Assembly (NCBI GenBank): GCA_001769855.1
Contig: MEPP01000031.1
Span: forward strand, 108,089 to 172,088
From: Bdellovibrionales bacterium GWA2_49_15
GTDB lineage: Bacteria; Bdellovibrionota; Bacteriovoracia; Bacteriovoracales; Bacteriovoracaceae
DNA length: 64,000 bases
Direction of reading: 5' to 3'
Shown piece after piece: positions 52,609-61,688 of this stretch (position 1 is its first letter; the number at the start of each line of letters is the position of its first letter). The notes under the pieces are model-generated. The model was given only the letters and a program-made list of their open reading frames with translations, was not told where the DNA came from and made no database searches. The position numbers and the translations under genes were made by a program.

Positions 52609-53753
52609 AGCGGTGTCAGCTTAACCTTAATGCCGTAGTGATCTGACAGATTAGTTTTGACCGAGTTTTTAATTTCCAGCTTTTCATCAAAAACAAGTGT
52701 GGCCCCTCCAATTTTTTTGGGGGCCACATTTTTAAAAAAGATGTGATCAATAAGTTGATTGGGATCGGTCGGCAGATTCAAGCTATTACTCTTACAAAAA
52801 GTGCACGACGGCTTGCCCCCATCCGACATGGGGTCGTAGTACCCCTTGGCCTTAAAGGCCAAAAAGCTTTTTTCAAAGTTGGCTTCAATGCCCTGACTGG
52901 GCACGCCCGGACTGAAGTTGAAATCTCCCATGATGATCTGGGGACGGCCATGGGAAAGCTCTTCGATCTTGCTGATAAGATATTCACTTTGCTTCAAATT
53001 TTCCTGTTCCCATCCGCTAAATTTTCCCGCGTACGGGGCACTGTCTGTCAGATTGGCGGTCAGGTGCGTGCATCCGACAAAAATTTCTTTCCCCTCTACC
53101 TCCACCATGGCATGCAAAAAATCTCGCCGCGAGAGCGTGGAATAATCGCGCATCGACACCATCCCGGAAGAGCCGGGTTTAATAGGATATTTAGAAAAAA
53201 TCGCCAGCCCGTTACTTCCGCCATAGATGTAAAGATCAACTTTCCCAAACGGAATGAGAAGCTTAAGCATGACCAGAATCGGATGAGTTCCCACCTGGGC
53301 CATCAGCGCGTTGGCACAGTAGGGATTGTTGCTTTTGAGTGATTCCAAGGGTCCCTTGCAGTCGGCGATAATACAGGCGGTAAAGTCGCGCCCCTTTTTA
53401 CCGTCACAGCGCGAGCGCATACAAGTCACAATACTACCCTCACCAAAAAGATTGGAATACTGACAGGCCGGTGAACGATCGGCGGTGACTCGCTCGATAG
53501 GGGTCAAGAGACTGTGAGGATAGAGGGGGGCCATCTCCTTGGACAGGGCCTGGCGATCTTCCTCACTCCACAGCTCCTGGAGGCAAATAATATCGGCCTG
53601 TGAATCTTTTATCTTGGCAAAAAGGGGTAGGCGTCTTTCCTCGTAATGATCCACAAAACCATTGGCCAGTCCCAAGTTATAAGTTAGCAGTTCGAGGGCG
53701 TAAGTGTGACTGCACAAAAATATGGAAAATATTGTGAGTGTAAAATATTTCAT
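52605..53753 (-). CDS. Secreted EEP-fold phosphodiesterase, sphingomyelinase-like
   Basis: A 382-residue protein with a signal peptide (ends SHTYALE). Catalytic pieces of the EEP fold are LLTYNLGLA, IICLQELWS, GGSNGLAIFSKYP, FVGCTHLTANL, IIMGDFNFSPG, LIDHIFF and LSDHYGIK. An insertion with several cysteines (residues ~95-145; SRCDGKKGRD, IIADCKGP) sets it apart from the other two EEP proteins in the window. The SNGLAIFSKYP and LTANL motifs resemble sphingomyelinases. AAGGAGGG precedes two adjacent ATGs; I use the second. It overlaps pit by four bases. Confidence 0.82.
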   Translation of the reverse strand: MKYFTLTIFSIFLCSHTYALELLTYNLGLANGFVDHYEERRLPLFAKIKDSQADIICLQELWSEEDRQALSKEMAPLYPHSLLTPIERVTADRSPACQYSNLFGEGSIVTCMRSRCDGKKGRDFTACIIADCKGPLESLKSNNPYCANALMAQVGTHPILVMLKLLIPFGKVDLYIYGGSNGLAIFSKYPIKPGSSGMVSMRDYSTLSRRDFLHAMVEVEGKEIFVGCTHLTANLTDSAPYAGKFSGWEQENLKQSEYLISKIEELSHGRPQIIMGDFNFSPGVPSQGIEANFEKSFLAFKAKGYYDPMSDGGKPSCTFCKSNSLNLPTDPNQLIDHIFFKNVAPKKIGGATLVFDEKLEIKNSVKTNLSDHYGIKVKLTPL

Positions 53754-53762
53754 CATCCCTCC

Positions 53763-54722
53763 TTAAAAACGCGCGCCAAAAAAGACCTCAGCGCGTGTGC
53801 TAGCGGGTTCAATTTCGAGACCGTCAACTTCGGTCGTTACCTGATCACTTAGCCACATAAAACCAAGGAAAAATGTCTGGCCATTGTATCCCAACGAGCC
53901 ACGAACATTATAAAGTTTTGAGACGACATTTTGTGTGTCGGGATCTTGCACCCCATTGCCTTTAAACTGCTGGGCGGCAACTCCCCCAAGTCCTTGCAGT
54001 GAGAGATACCACCCACCGAGAACAAAAGTATATCCTGCTCCCAAGAGGCCGCCGAGCGACTTCAACCGAGCACCTGAAATATTCCCATTCACTCCAAATT
54101 CCGTCCGCTGTGCCTCTGGTAAAATGGGGGAACCATTGTTGGAGACATTCACATCATTGGCCATCGCCATGGTGATCCACGAACCGCCGCTTCTGGTCTG
54201 GCGGGTAGTTTGGTTAAAGGCGGCACTGATCGAATAGTTCTGGGGAGAAAAAACATACCAGAGATTAGCGCCATATTTTTTCATCTGCATGTCAGGGAGT
54301 TGGGGGTACGCCTTGGTTCCATCGGCCAAGACAGTTTTCTCGCCCTCCTGGGCACTCGCACGATAAAATCCTTGAAACGTCTGATAGAAGAGGTCCACTC
54401 CAACATGCGTAAAATAGAACTGGAATTGATAATCCTTATAATCCGTTTTGCCCTTTTCTTGAATCGAGGCATCAGTGGGTGGCACATTACTACCGAAGGT
54501 CACGCTAAAGCCTTTATGCCCCACCACCACTCCTGAAAAATTGCTAACGTTTGGCTGGTAGGTCTGTAGTTTGGCATCGTTGGTGACGCCATTGGCTCCG
54601 GGTTTTGGTCGAAGATTGAGCTGCAATTGGCCTACACTCGTAAAGGGTCGGATCATGAACTCGTCGTTGGCCGCTAGCTGGGTGGCGAAAATTGCCAGGG
54701 TTATGAGGACGATGTACTTCAT
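53763..54722 (-). CDS. DUF4421-like outer-membrane beta-barrel protein
   Basis: A 319-residue protein with a signal peptide (ends TQLAAN). The mature part has the DUF4421 pattern: a YQPN segment near residue 55, GHKGFSVTFGSNVPP, and DYQFQFYFTHVGVDLFYQTF-type strands with a following GFYRA, ending FFGARF with a C-terminal Phe typical of outer-membrane barrels. The role is unknown. No ribosome site is evident. It lies just upstream of the EEP gene on the same strand (six-base gap) and may be cotranscribed. Confidence 0.7.
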   Translation of the reverse strand: MKYIVLITLAIFATQLAANDEFMIRPFTSVGQLQLNLRPKPGANGVTNDAKLQTYQPNVSNFSGVVVGHKGFSVTFGSNVPPTDASIQEKGKTDYKDYQFQFYFTHVGVDLFYQTFQGFYRASAQEGEKTVLADGTKAYPQLPDMQMKKYGANLWYVFSPQNYSISAAFNQTTRQTRSGGSWITMAMANDVNVSNNGSPILPEAQRTEFGVNGNISGARLKSLGGLLGAGYTFVLGGWYLSLQGLGGVAAQQFKGNGVQDPDTQNVVSKLYNVRGSLGYNGQTFFLGFMWLSDQVTTEVDGLEIEPASTRAEVFFGARF

Positions 54723-55097
54723 GCACAGATTTTATCGAACGGGGGCGGAAGTGGGCAAGGGGGCAGGATTGACTCTGTTGCGGCCTTCGTCGGTCACTAC
54801 GGGCGGTCGTCTTTGGGGGCGGGGACGGGGACGGAGGCGGAGGCGGGAACAGTGCATTTTTGTGCTACGTCCGTCGGCCACTATGGGCGGTCGCTTCCAG
54901 CTCCCCACCTTCACTACGCCTCCGGCTCCGTGACTGCCCTTAGGGGCAGACGGCATTTTGGACTCGTGTCCAAAACGCGGCGTGGCCTCGCCTCGTTCCA
55001 TTCTCGGTCGCATCACGCTCCCTCGGCCTGCTTAGGCAGGCACATGGAACTCGTTTCGACTCCTGTCTGGTATTTTTGTTAATTTAATCGAATTTAA
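54723..55097. repeat. GC-rich hairpin/direct-repeat segment next to tRNA-Arg
   Basis: A 375-base gene-free stretch of unusual composition. It holds a 22-base direct repeat (54788-54809 and 54872-54893, two mismatches) and three hairpins with perfect stems: CTGCCC/GGGCAG at 54934-54949, TTTTGGAC/GTCCAAAA at 54956-54975 and GCCTGC/GCAGGC at 55026-55041. The first and third share the loop TTAG. A 13-base inverted copy of the tRNA T-arm lies at 55055-55067. No start-stop frame with coding character is present. Confidence 0.6.
55055..55067 (+). repeat. Inverted copy of the tRNA-Arg T-arm
   Basis: TTCGACTCCTGTC on the plus strand is the exact reverse complement of 55108-55120, the T-arm of the neighbouring tRNA. 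The 40 bases between the two copies are AT-rich. It could be a footprint of an integration event at the tRNA 3' end or could fold the tRNA tail into an alternative hairpin. Confidence 0.5.
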
Positions 55098-55174
55098 TGG
55101 CGCGACCGACAGGAGTCGAACCTGTGACCTAGCGCTTAGAAGGCGCTTGCTCTATCCAACTGAGCTACGATCGC
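55098..55174 (-). tRNA. tRNA-Arg (anticodon UCU)
   Basis: The minus strand folds into a full cloverleaf: acceptor GCGATCG/CGGTCGC (one G-T pair), D-arm GCTC...GAGC, anticodon stem AGCGC/GCGCT with loop CTTCTAA, and T-arm ACAGG-TTCGACT-CCTGT. The anticodon TCT reads AGA/AGG arginine codons. The 3' CCA is encoded (55098-55100). It is followed downstream by the repeat-rich segment. Confidence 0.97.
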
Positions 55175-55269
55175 ACAATGGTGATTTTGACGTGTCGAGC
55201 ATATTGCCTCGCCTTTGGCCTTTATGTCAAGCGACTACTCTGGTATGATGTTGAAAAGACATTACATCT

Positions 55270-56637
55270 ATGAAGTTAAATCATGTTCGACCACTCACTC
55301 TAGACCAATTATCCCGGCATCTTCAGGCGGGGGGGCCTAGTTTTTTCACCAGTTCAAAAACTTCAACCGTGATTCCCTACGATCAGCTGGAACTTTATTT
55401 AGGGTCTCGAAATGGAATGTTGGATTTGGTCGACTTAAGTTTACTTCCGAAAAATGTGGACCTCACCGATGCAACTTTGGATGTTACCGGCCCGATTACT
55501 TGGCAAGAAGCACGCGCCTTCGCCCAATCAAAGGGGCGGGAGATTTTGACTTCTCCTACAGAAGAATTGGCGGCCATGCTTGCGGGTATTGCCACTTCGG
55601 CCACGGGAGAGCGCTGTTTTGGTTTTGGGTCCCTGCGGGATCAAGTCGCGCAGCTTGAATACTTAGACGGAAACGGGGCCCGGCATCTCCTGCGCCACGA
55701 TCGCCTGCTCAAAGATCGTCCCGAGTTTGCGGACTCTCATGCCAAAAATATTTTAGAACGTTATCAACATTCTTATACCAGTTATAAAAATTTTAAAAAC
55801 GCTCCCTTTCCCCGCTTCGAGAGGGAAACGGATTTAATGACCGGCACGGAAGGTCAGCTGGGTGTGATCACTCAGGCCAGCTTTTTAACCCGCCCGGCGA
55901 CCGAGTCTACCTTCCTCTTTCTTTTGCTGCCTAAATGGGAAACTGATTTCACGCGACACCTGGCGGTTTTTAACTTTGTTCAGAGCAAGAGGAACATGAT
56001 CTACGCCTGCGAGCTACTCGACGATCAGTCGCTGAATGTTTTACCTGCCCACGAGCGCCCGGGTCGCGCCGGCCAGGATTTGATCTTTCTGGAAATTGAC
56101 AGCTATCACCTGGATCAGTTCATGGGCGACTTCGCCGACCTTACCGACCTGATTGGTGAGGATAATATTTTTGAAATTTCCCGGCAGAAATGCCGCGAGC
56201 TACGCATGCTGGTTCCCCGTGCCACCTTTGAGGCCAACTCGCGCATGGGTGTGATCAAAATGGGAACGGATGTCCAGATGCCGCCCGAGCATTTTTCCTT
56301 GCTCCTCGAGTTCTATCGAGAGTGCAGTCAAATAGGCCTGTCCTATAATCTCTTCGGACATTTTGGAGACGCGCACTTACATTTTAACTTCTTGCCAACC
56401 AAAGAGCAGATTCCGCTGGCGGAGAAGATGCTTGACCGACTCTACGCCATGGTGGCGAGTTGGAGCGGCTCCCCTTTTGCCGAACATGGCGTCGGCCTGA
56501 TCAAGCAAAAATATATGCGACACTTCTACCAGAAAGTGCACTTCGAGATGTTTGATTATTTGAAGAAATGCTTTGACCCGAAAAATCAGTTTTTCCCCCT
56601 TGGCTTTATGTCGCTCAAGCTGGAGGCGAGGCCATGA
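55270..56637 (+). CDS. FAD-linked oxidase, glycolate/D-lactate dehydrogenase type
   Basis: A 455-residue flavoprotein without a signal peptide. The FAD_binding_4 half has the pieces DATLDVTGPITWQEARAFAQ and LMTGTEGQLGVITQASFLTR, and the C-terminal half is the FAD-oxidase_C domain (YNLFGHFGDAHLHFNFLP with the catalytic-type His cluster, and the end CFDPKNQFFPLGF). Such enzymes oxidise 2-hydroxy acids. The start lacks a clear ribosome site. Its stop overlaps the rsgA start (ATGA), so the two are translationally coupled. Confidence 0.87.
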   Translation: MKLNHVRPLTLDQLSRHLQAGGPSFFTSSKTSTVIPYDQLELYLGSRNGMLDLVDLSLLPKNVDLTDATLDVTGPITWQEARAFAQSKGREILTSPTEELAAMLAGIATSATGERCFGFGSLRDQVAQLEYLDGNGARHLLRHDRLLKDRPEFADSHAKNILERYQHSYTSYKNFKNAPFPRFERETDLMTGTEGQLGVITQASFLTRPATESTFLFLLLPKWETDFTRHLAVFNFVQSKRNMIYACELLDDQSLNVLPAHERPGRAGQDLIFLEIDSYHLDQFMGDFADLTDLIGEDNIFEISRQKCRELRMLVPRATFEANSRMGVIKMGTDVQMPPEHFSLLLEFYRECSQIGLSYNLFGHFGDAHLHFNFLPTKEQIPLAEKMLDRLYAMVASWSGSPFAEHGVGLIKQKYMRHFYQKVHFEMFDYLKKCFDPKNQFFPLGFMSLKLEARP

Positions 56638-57596
56638 GCATCAAGGCCCGCATTATTCGCTCGGACAAGCGGGTTTTTGATTGCCGCCTGGAGGACAGTA
56701 AAAAAATCGTCCAGGCCACATCCATGGGCAATCTCCTCAAGGGCGAAACCTCCCTGGTGGTGGGCGATTATGTGGAGGTTGAGTTCGATTCCGATCGCAA
56801 TGAATATAAGATTATGTCGGCCCATGCTCGTAGAAATGAAATCTTTCGCATTCAGGTCCGCGAGCATCGCAAGCGTGTCACCGCCTCCAACTGTGATCTG
56901 CTCATTGCCGTCACCTCGGCCTCCCTGCCCGAATACAAGCGAGGCGTTTTGGATCGCTTACTGGTACGGGCGGCGCAATGGGGCGTGGATGCCTTCGTGG
57001 TCTTTAACAAGATGGATACCTATCTCGATCAGTTTGTCATTAACGATGAGGTCGAGCGACTAAAAAATATTAATGGGACCTTCTTTGAAGTTGCCGCGCT
57101 TGATCCCCAGTACAAGCCGCGTTTTCTACCCAATGGACTAGACGAGCTGAAACAAAAGCTCCAGGGAAAAACCGCCATCGTCATGGGACAGTCTGGTGTG
57201 GGCAAAAGCCGGCTCATCAGTGCCTTGTCCGGCGGTATGGTGGAATTGCCGTCGCTCAAAATCAGCAAAGTCGGGAAAGGATCGCACACCACCACCTGGT
57301 CGGAGATTGTGAGTATCGGAGATTTTGAGCTGATTGACTCTCCCGGCATGCGTTCAATTTCAGTTGAGGACATCGCCCCGGAGGATTTGATTCAGTATTT
57401 TCCCGATCTTTTTGCTTATGCCTCCCGCTGTAAATTTTCCAACTGTAAGCACAGTGAGAAAATTCCCGGCTGCGCCTTTCATCCCATTTTTCAAGCCGCC
57501 ACGAGTGAGGCCAAGCGCCTTCTGTCGAGGCTCGAATCATACCAACGCATTATGGAAGAGGTTTCCTCCACGCCTGACTGGCAGAAAAAATGGTAG
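56634..57596 (+). CDS. rsgA: RsgA, small ribosomal subunit biogenesis GTPase
   Basis: A 320-residue circularly permuted GTPase. An N-terminal OB domain (KGETSLVVGDYVEVEF) is followed by G4 (FNKMD), then G1 (GQSGVGKSRL), then G3 (DSPGMR), the order that marks RsgA/YjeQ. The C-terminal zinc knuckle is CKFSNCKHSEKIPGC. It helps to mature the 30S subunit. It overlaps the FAD oxidase stop by four bases. Confidence 0.95.
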   Translation: MSIKARIIRSDKRVFDCRLEDSKKIVQATSMGNLLKGETSLVVGDYVEVEFDSDRNEYKIMSAHARRNEIFRIQVREHRKRVTASNCDLLIAVTSASLPEYKRGVLDRLLVRAAQWGVDAFVVFNKMDTYLDQFVINDEVERLKNINGTFFEVAALDPQYKPRFLPNGLDELKQKLQGKTAIVMGQSGVGKSRLISALSGGMVELPSLKISKVGKGSHTTTWSEIVSIGDFELIDSPGMRSISVEDIAPEDLIQYFPDLFAYASRCKFSNCKHSEKIPGCAFHPIFQAATSEAKRLLSRLESYQRIMEEVSSTPDWQKKW

Positions 57597-57602
57597 TCGC
57601 TC

Positions 57603-58154
57603 TTATTTGCGGGAAACGGCGGCCGTCGAATGGGAGAGACAGCGCTCCCCACAACTTTTTAACGCCGCGATGGTAAAAAGAACCTTATATGAAAGTTGCT
57701 GCGAGAGAAGTGATGCCCGGGCATTGGATACAAAAACATCAATGAGCGACGGGCCATAATCCAGGCTGGAATCGATGGCAACTTCCACCCGTCTTAACAG
57801 CTCCGCATTCATCTCCTCTTGATCCGGCCGAAAAATGTACCCGTTGATGGATAACTCATAGCTGGTGTGGTTGGTGCTCCAGGCCTTGCCGCGAATGGAG
57901 TGCCATTCCTCATTGTTGAGGGCCCATGACCTGGGCCTTTCTTGCATGTAGGAACTCCAACTATTGCGTAAAAATTCGTGTTCTGTGAGCGTCCATGACT
58001 GATGACCTTGCCCGACAATCTGAGGAAATTGCTCATAAATTGGAGCCAAAAGGGTGATCGTTTCACTTTTTGTATTCCCCAAAAAAGTAATCATGGGAAG
58101 GGCGCAAAAACATGAAAAAATTACCAGACATGCCAACCACCGAGAAAGACTCAC
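57603..58154 (-). CDS. Single-helix membrane or exported protein of unknown function
   Basis: A 183-residue protein that starts at GTG 58154 with a very strong GGAGGAGG upstream; the frame to 58190 has no site. One hydrophobic segment at the N-terminus (WLACLVIFSCFCALPMI) may be a signal or anchor. The rest is soluble, rich in Trp (SWTLTEHEFLRNSWSSYMQE) and ends in a cysteine pair. No family is recognised. Its stop lies six bases past the rsgA stop. Confidence 0.65.
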   Translation of the reverse strand: MSLSRWLACLVIFSCFCALPMITFLGNTKSETITLLAPIYEQFPQIVGQGHQSWTLTEHEFLRNSWSSYMQERPRSWALNNEEWHSIRGKAWSTNHTSYELSINGYIFRPDQEEMNAELLRRVEVAIDSSLDYGPSLIDVFVSNARASLLSQQLSYKVLFTIAALKSCGERCLSHSTAAVSRK

Positions 58155-58305
58155 TGTAAACCTCCTCCAAGAGTGAAAACCCGTATGCACGCTCTCATCG
58201 GAAAATTTATCCCTTTTTAAAGGGCCATTTCTTTTTTTTGATCATAAGCCACAATGAACCGAGAAGCATGGTCGCGAGACCAAATACGAATCCTGTGGAG
58301 GCGCT

Positions 58306-58761
58306 GTGGAAAGTAAACTAATCAACTTTGTCGATAAGCGAAAAGAAGTGATCGAGCAAAAAAGACGCAACTTTGAGCGTGTGGTTTTCGACAATTTCCT
58401 AGGCGCATACACCGTCTTAGATAAGAACGGTGTTATTTATCCGGTTAAACTTATGGATATTTCTCCCGAGGGTTGCATGATTAGGGTTCCGTGGAGCAAG
58501 CGCGAGACTGTTCTTGAAATTGGTCAGGACCTGACCTTGCGCTTTTATTTTACCAAGCAGTCTTTTGTCCCCGCCGTGTGCAAGCTTCGCCACACGGGCG
58601 AGTCCATTGAGACCGATGGACAAGCTTATTTAAACTACGGGCTTGAGTTCGATGCCTCGATGTCATCCTACGAAGCCATCAAGGCCTTCGCGGTTTTTCT
58701 GATGAAATTTGCCGAGCTTTCCGTCATTGATAGGGGCGACGCCAAAGTCTATTCGCTCTAG
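58306..58761 (+). CDS. PilZ-domain protein
   Basis: A 151-residue protein with PilZ features: an N-terminal KRKEVIEQKRRNFERVVF stretch with the basic residues that bind cyclic di-GMP, VKLMDISPEGCMIRVP as the D-x-S-x-x-G motif, and the strands after it (LRFYFTKQSFVPAVCKLRHT). The start is GTG at 58306 with GGAGG five bases upstream. It ends in a four-base overlap with the convergent binding-protein gene. Confidence 0.82.
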   Translation: MESKLINFVDKRKEVIEQKRRNFERVVFDNFLGAYTVLDKNGVIYPVKLMDISPEGCMIRVPWSKRETVLEIGQDLTLRFYFTKQSFVPAVCKLRHTGESIETDGQAYLNYGLEFDASMSSYEAIKAFAVFLMKFAELSVIDRGDAKVYSL

Positions 58762-60473
58762 AGCGACTTAAGCAGTTTTGCCTTCAGCTCCAAATCCACA
58801 TCAAAATATTGTTCCAAACCCAGCGCTGTTTCCGATGGCACAAAGTTTTTAATCCATCCCTGATGCACAAAAAAATCGCGGGCATGCACAATGGGAATAA
58901 GGGGAATCTGCTCCAGCGCGATCTGGTTCATTTTGTGAAATAGCCCGTTCTGCGACTCGCGCGTGGGAGCGCCCAAGGCCTGCTGATAGAGGCGGTCGAA
59001 CTCGTCATTTTGAAAGGCCACACGATTAAACGACGCCGGCCAATTGGGACCGTAGAGTAGATCAAAAAACTGCAATCCGGTGGGCACGCCGACAAACCAG
59101 GCGAGGTAGAAGATTTCTAGCTTGCCTTTCTGGGCGCGCTCCAGAAGTGTGGCGAAGGGAACCATATCGACCTTGATCTGCACCCCGATCTTGGCCATCT
59201 CCTGCTGAAAAAATTCTCCCACCTGCCGCGCCAGGGTGGTATCCCGCACGGTCAAAGTGAGTGTGGGCAATCCCTTGCCTTCGGCAAAACCGGCGCTCGC
59301 CAACATTTTTTTTGCCTGCGCCAGAGGCGCACCGAGGAGCGGATTTTGCAAGGGCGTTTCATTGCCGGGAATCCCCGGTGGTAAAACGGTGTGCGCGATT
59401 TGAGCCGTGCCATTAAAAAAAAGACGATTAAATTTGGCATGATCAAAGGCCATGAGCATGGCCTGTCTGAGCGCTCTGCTTTTTAAATACGGATGGCGGT
59501 TATTAATTCCAAAATAATAGAGGTTGGTGTTTGAATCCGTGATTCCGAGTTTAATCCCCTTGCCTTCCAGTTCGGGGGCCAGTGAGGCCTGGGCGGTGAT
59601 GGATGAGTCAAAGCTGTCTTTGGGAATTTCCAGATAATCCACCTTGCCCTTCAGAAAATTCAGCCAGGTGGTCTGCGCCTCGTTGATGACGGTGACCACG
59701 ACCTTGTCCACAAAAGGCACGCGCCGACTCGGATCACCGGGAAAAAACTTTTCCCGAAACTGAAGATTCTTTTCAAACTCAAGGCGATTTTTATGAACCA
59801 CATTTTTGAGAATAAAAGGGCCGGTCCCCACCATCACTTCCGCCAGATTGTTGTGATAGAAATCCAGCGCCTCCTGCGGTAGGGGTGCCGTCACCGAAAC
59901 CGTCAAATCATTGAGAAAATAGTGATTGCGCATTTTCAGATTAATCTTGAGAGTGGTCTCATCAAGCGCCGTCACCCCGGAAATCGAACGGGCATAATCT
60001 GTTTTGGGCAGCGTCTTTTGCATCTCATACCATTCAGTGAGCCCCGCGATCTGCTTGGCCCAATAGGAGAAATGGGGTGATTGAATATGAGGATCGGCCA
60101 TGCGTTTAAAGGCCGTCTCAAAATCGGCGGCCACCACCTTCCGAGTTTTACCGGCACCAAAACATTCACAAGGATGATAAAAAATATCGGAGCGTATTTT
60201 AAAAGTGTAGACGCGCCCATCGGGTGAAACCTCAGGCATGCCGACCGCCAAATTGGGCAACACCACATAGGGGGCCTGGTAGGGATGGGTTTCCATCAGG
60301 GCCTCATAGGATTTGGCCAGCACCAGCAAAGACGAGAGGTCCGTCACAAGCTGGGGATCAAAGTGCGAAATGGGCGTCGAAGCCAGATTGAGGATTTTCT
60401 GCGTCAGATCTTCATGGGAAGAACGGGTGCAGGAGGTGCTTACAACGAACAGGCAGACCAGGAGTATTTTCAT
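58758..60473 (-). CDS. Family 5 ABC transporter substrate-binding lipoprotein
   Basis: A 571-residue lipoprotein (lipobox VSTSC) of the oligopeptide/nickel-binding class: VYTFKIRSDIFYHPCECF, DFETAFKRM, TGPFILKN, the NNRHPYLKSRALRQAMLMAF segment and a C-terminal IPLIPIVHARDFF. No permease or ATPase gene lies next to it, so it must work with a transporter encoded elsewhere. It is divergent from the oxidoreductase gene at 60523 across 49 bases. Confidence 0.9.
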   Translation of the reverse strand: MKILLVCLFVVSTSCTRSSHEDLTQKILNLASTPISHFDPQLVTDLSSLLVLAKSYEALMETHPYQAPYVVLPNLAVGMPEVSPDGRVYTFKIRSDIFYHPCECFGAGKTRKVVAADFETAFKRMADPHIQSPHFSYWAKQIAGLTEWYEMQKTLPKTDYARSISGVTALDETTLKINLKMRNHYFLNDLTVSVTAPLPQEALDFYHNNLAEVMVGTGPFILKNVVHKNRLEFEKNLQFREKFFPGDPSRRVPFVDKVVVTVINEAQTTWLNFLKGKVDYLEIPKDSFDSSITAQASLAPELEGKGIKLGITDSNTNLYYFGINNRHPYLKSRALRQAMLMAFDHAKFNRLFFNGTAQIAHTVLPPGIPGNETPLQNPLLGAPLAQAKKMLASAGFAEGKGLPTLTLTVRDTTLARQVGEFFQQEMAKIGVQIKVDMVPFATLLERAQKGKLEIFYLAWFVGVPTGLQFFDLLYGPNWPASFNRVAFQNDEFDRLYQQALGAPTRESQNGLFHKMNQIALEQIPLIPIVHARDFFVHQGWIKNFVPSETALGLEQYFDVDLELKAKLLKSL

Positions 60474-60522
60474 GCTAGTATTCTGCCTTGAAGAACTGTC
60501 TTTTATCTATCAAAATGTCGCC

Positions 60523-61674
60523 ATGAAGATTGCCATCGTCGGGACGGGTCTCTTAGGCATGCAGGCCGCCCTCTTTTTTCATGCAATGGATTGCCATGTG
60601 ATTCTGCTTGGTGCCGAGAACGAGCGTCCTCTGGGAGGCGAACTGGCGCGTCTAGGTGCCTTCTGCCCCGAGCTGGTCTCTAACGACCCAGACTGCCAGC
60701 AGACCTATGCTGAGCTGGCCCACATGTGCAAAAACTTAGGACAAAAGTGTGAAGAGCTGGGCCTCCTGATCAGAGGCCGCGTCACCCTTATCCGAAAATG
60801 CACCCTCACGCTTGCCGGCCCCCTGATTGGCGACGCCCGAATGCGCGACCTCTTCCGCCTGCACTACCGCCGTAGCACCTACGAGAGCTTTGTGGATGCG
60901 GATGTGGTGATCGATGCCCGAGGCCCCGGTCGGCCTTGCGGTCTCTCGCTGGATGGGGCGCGGGCGCTGGGCGAGAGCGATATAAAATCCTCCAAACTTA
61001 TTTATGGCATTCCCGGCCCCGAGCAATGGCAAGAGATTGAGCGTGATTTACCGAATATGCCCGACCCGATTCGTGTTTTAATCTGTGGAAGCGGAGAGAC
61101 CAGCGCCTGTCTTTTTCTCAGATGGGTGCAAGTTTTAAAAAACTCTTCCAAAGCTCTTTCGTTGGTGGTGCTCTCCGATGAGCAAAAATTTTACGGGCAG
61201 CTTAAACAAGATGAGTATTTCCGTCCCAAGCTTGAGGCCGCCATCAACTGGGGCCATGAGAATTATCAAAACGCCTATGCAAAATATGGACAAGACTTGA
61301 AGGCCTGGGAAGCTCTTGAAGATTATGTCCAGGCCAAGGTCCCAAAACCTGTTCCGCCCCGGTTCCAAATCGAATTTATTGGGGAGGCCCACGTCCAGGC
61401 CATCGATGCGCCGGTTGATCGCAAAGACCTATTCCTCACCTATGATACTGTCCGCTGGGATCATGGCGAGCTGATTAATAAAGGTCCTTTTACCATCGGG
61501 GCCGATCTGGTTTTTGTGGCGACCAAGCGTTTTCCTGCTCAAGATTGCTCGGTCATCCTTCTGCCCGATGAGCCGGGTCACTATCATTTGCGCGCAAGTC
61601 CCCCTTTAAAAAATGGTCTTCTCAACATAGAATTGATAAAAAGAGACCTTTCTCGCTTTTTTCACCGTGCATAA
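60523..61674 (+). CDS. Rossmann-fold oxidoreductase-like protein
   Basis: A 383-residue protein starting at the ATG at 60523. Two dinucleotide-binding motifs are visible: IAIVGTGLLGMQAALFFHAM at the N-terminus and VLICGSGETSACLFLRWVQ near residue 185, the layout of pyridine-nucleotide-linked flavoproteins. I do not recognise the exact family. It is followed by a lipoprotein gene that begins 14 bases after its stop, and could act with it. Confidence 0.7.
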   Translation: MKIAIVGTGLLGMQAALFFHAMDCHVILLGAENERPLGGELARLGAFCPELVSNDPDCQQTYAELAHMCKNLGQKCEELGLLIRGRVTLIRKCTLTLAGPLIGDARMRDLFRLHYRRSTYESFVDADVVIDARGPGRPCGLSLDGARALGESDIKSSKLIYGIPGPEQWQEIERDLPNMPDPIRVLICGSGETSACLFLRWVQVLKNSSKALSLVVLSDEQKFYGQLKQDEYFRPKLEAAINWGHENYQNAYAKYGQDLKAWEALEDYVQAKVPKPVPPRFQIEFIGEAHVQAIDAPVDRKDLFLTYDTVRWDHGELINKGPFTIGADLVFVATKRFPAQDCSVILLPDEPGHYHLRASPPLKNGLLNIELIKRDLSRFFHRA

Positions 61675-61688
61675 TGTTAAGGAACTCC

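Noticed and set aside
58208..58240. CCCTTT...AAAGGG with following T-run as a terminator
   Set aside because: The stem is short with almost no loop, and no plus-strand gene ends nearby; the minus-strand gene there starts rather than ends.
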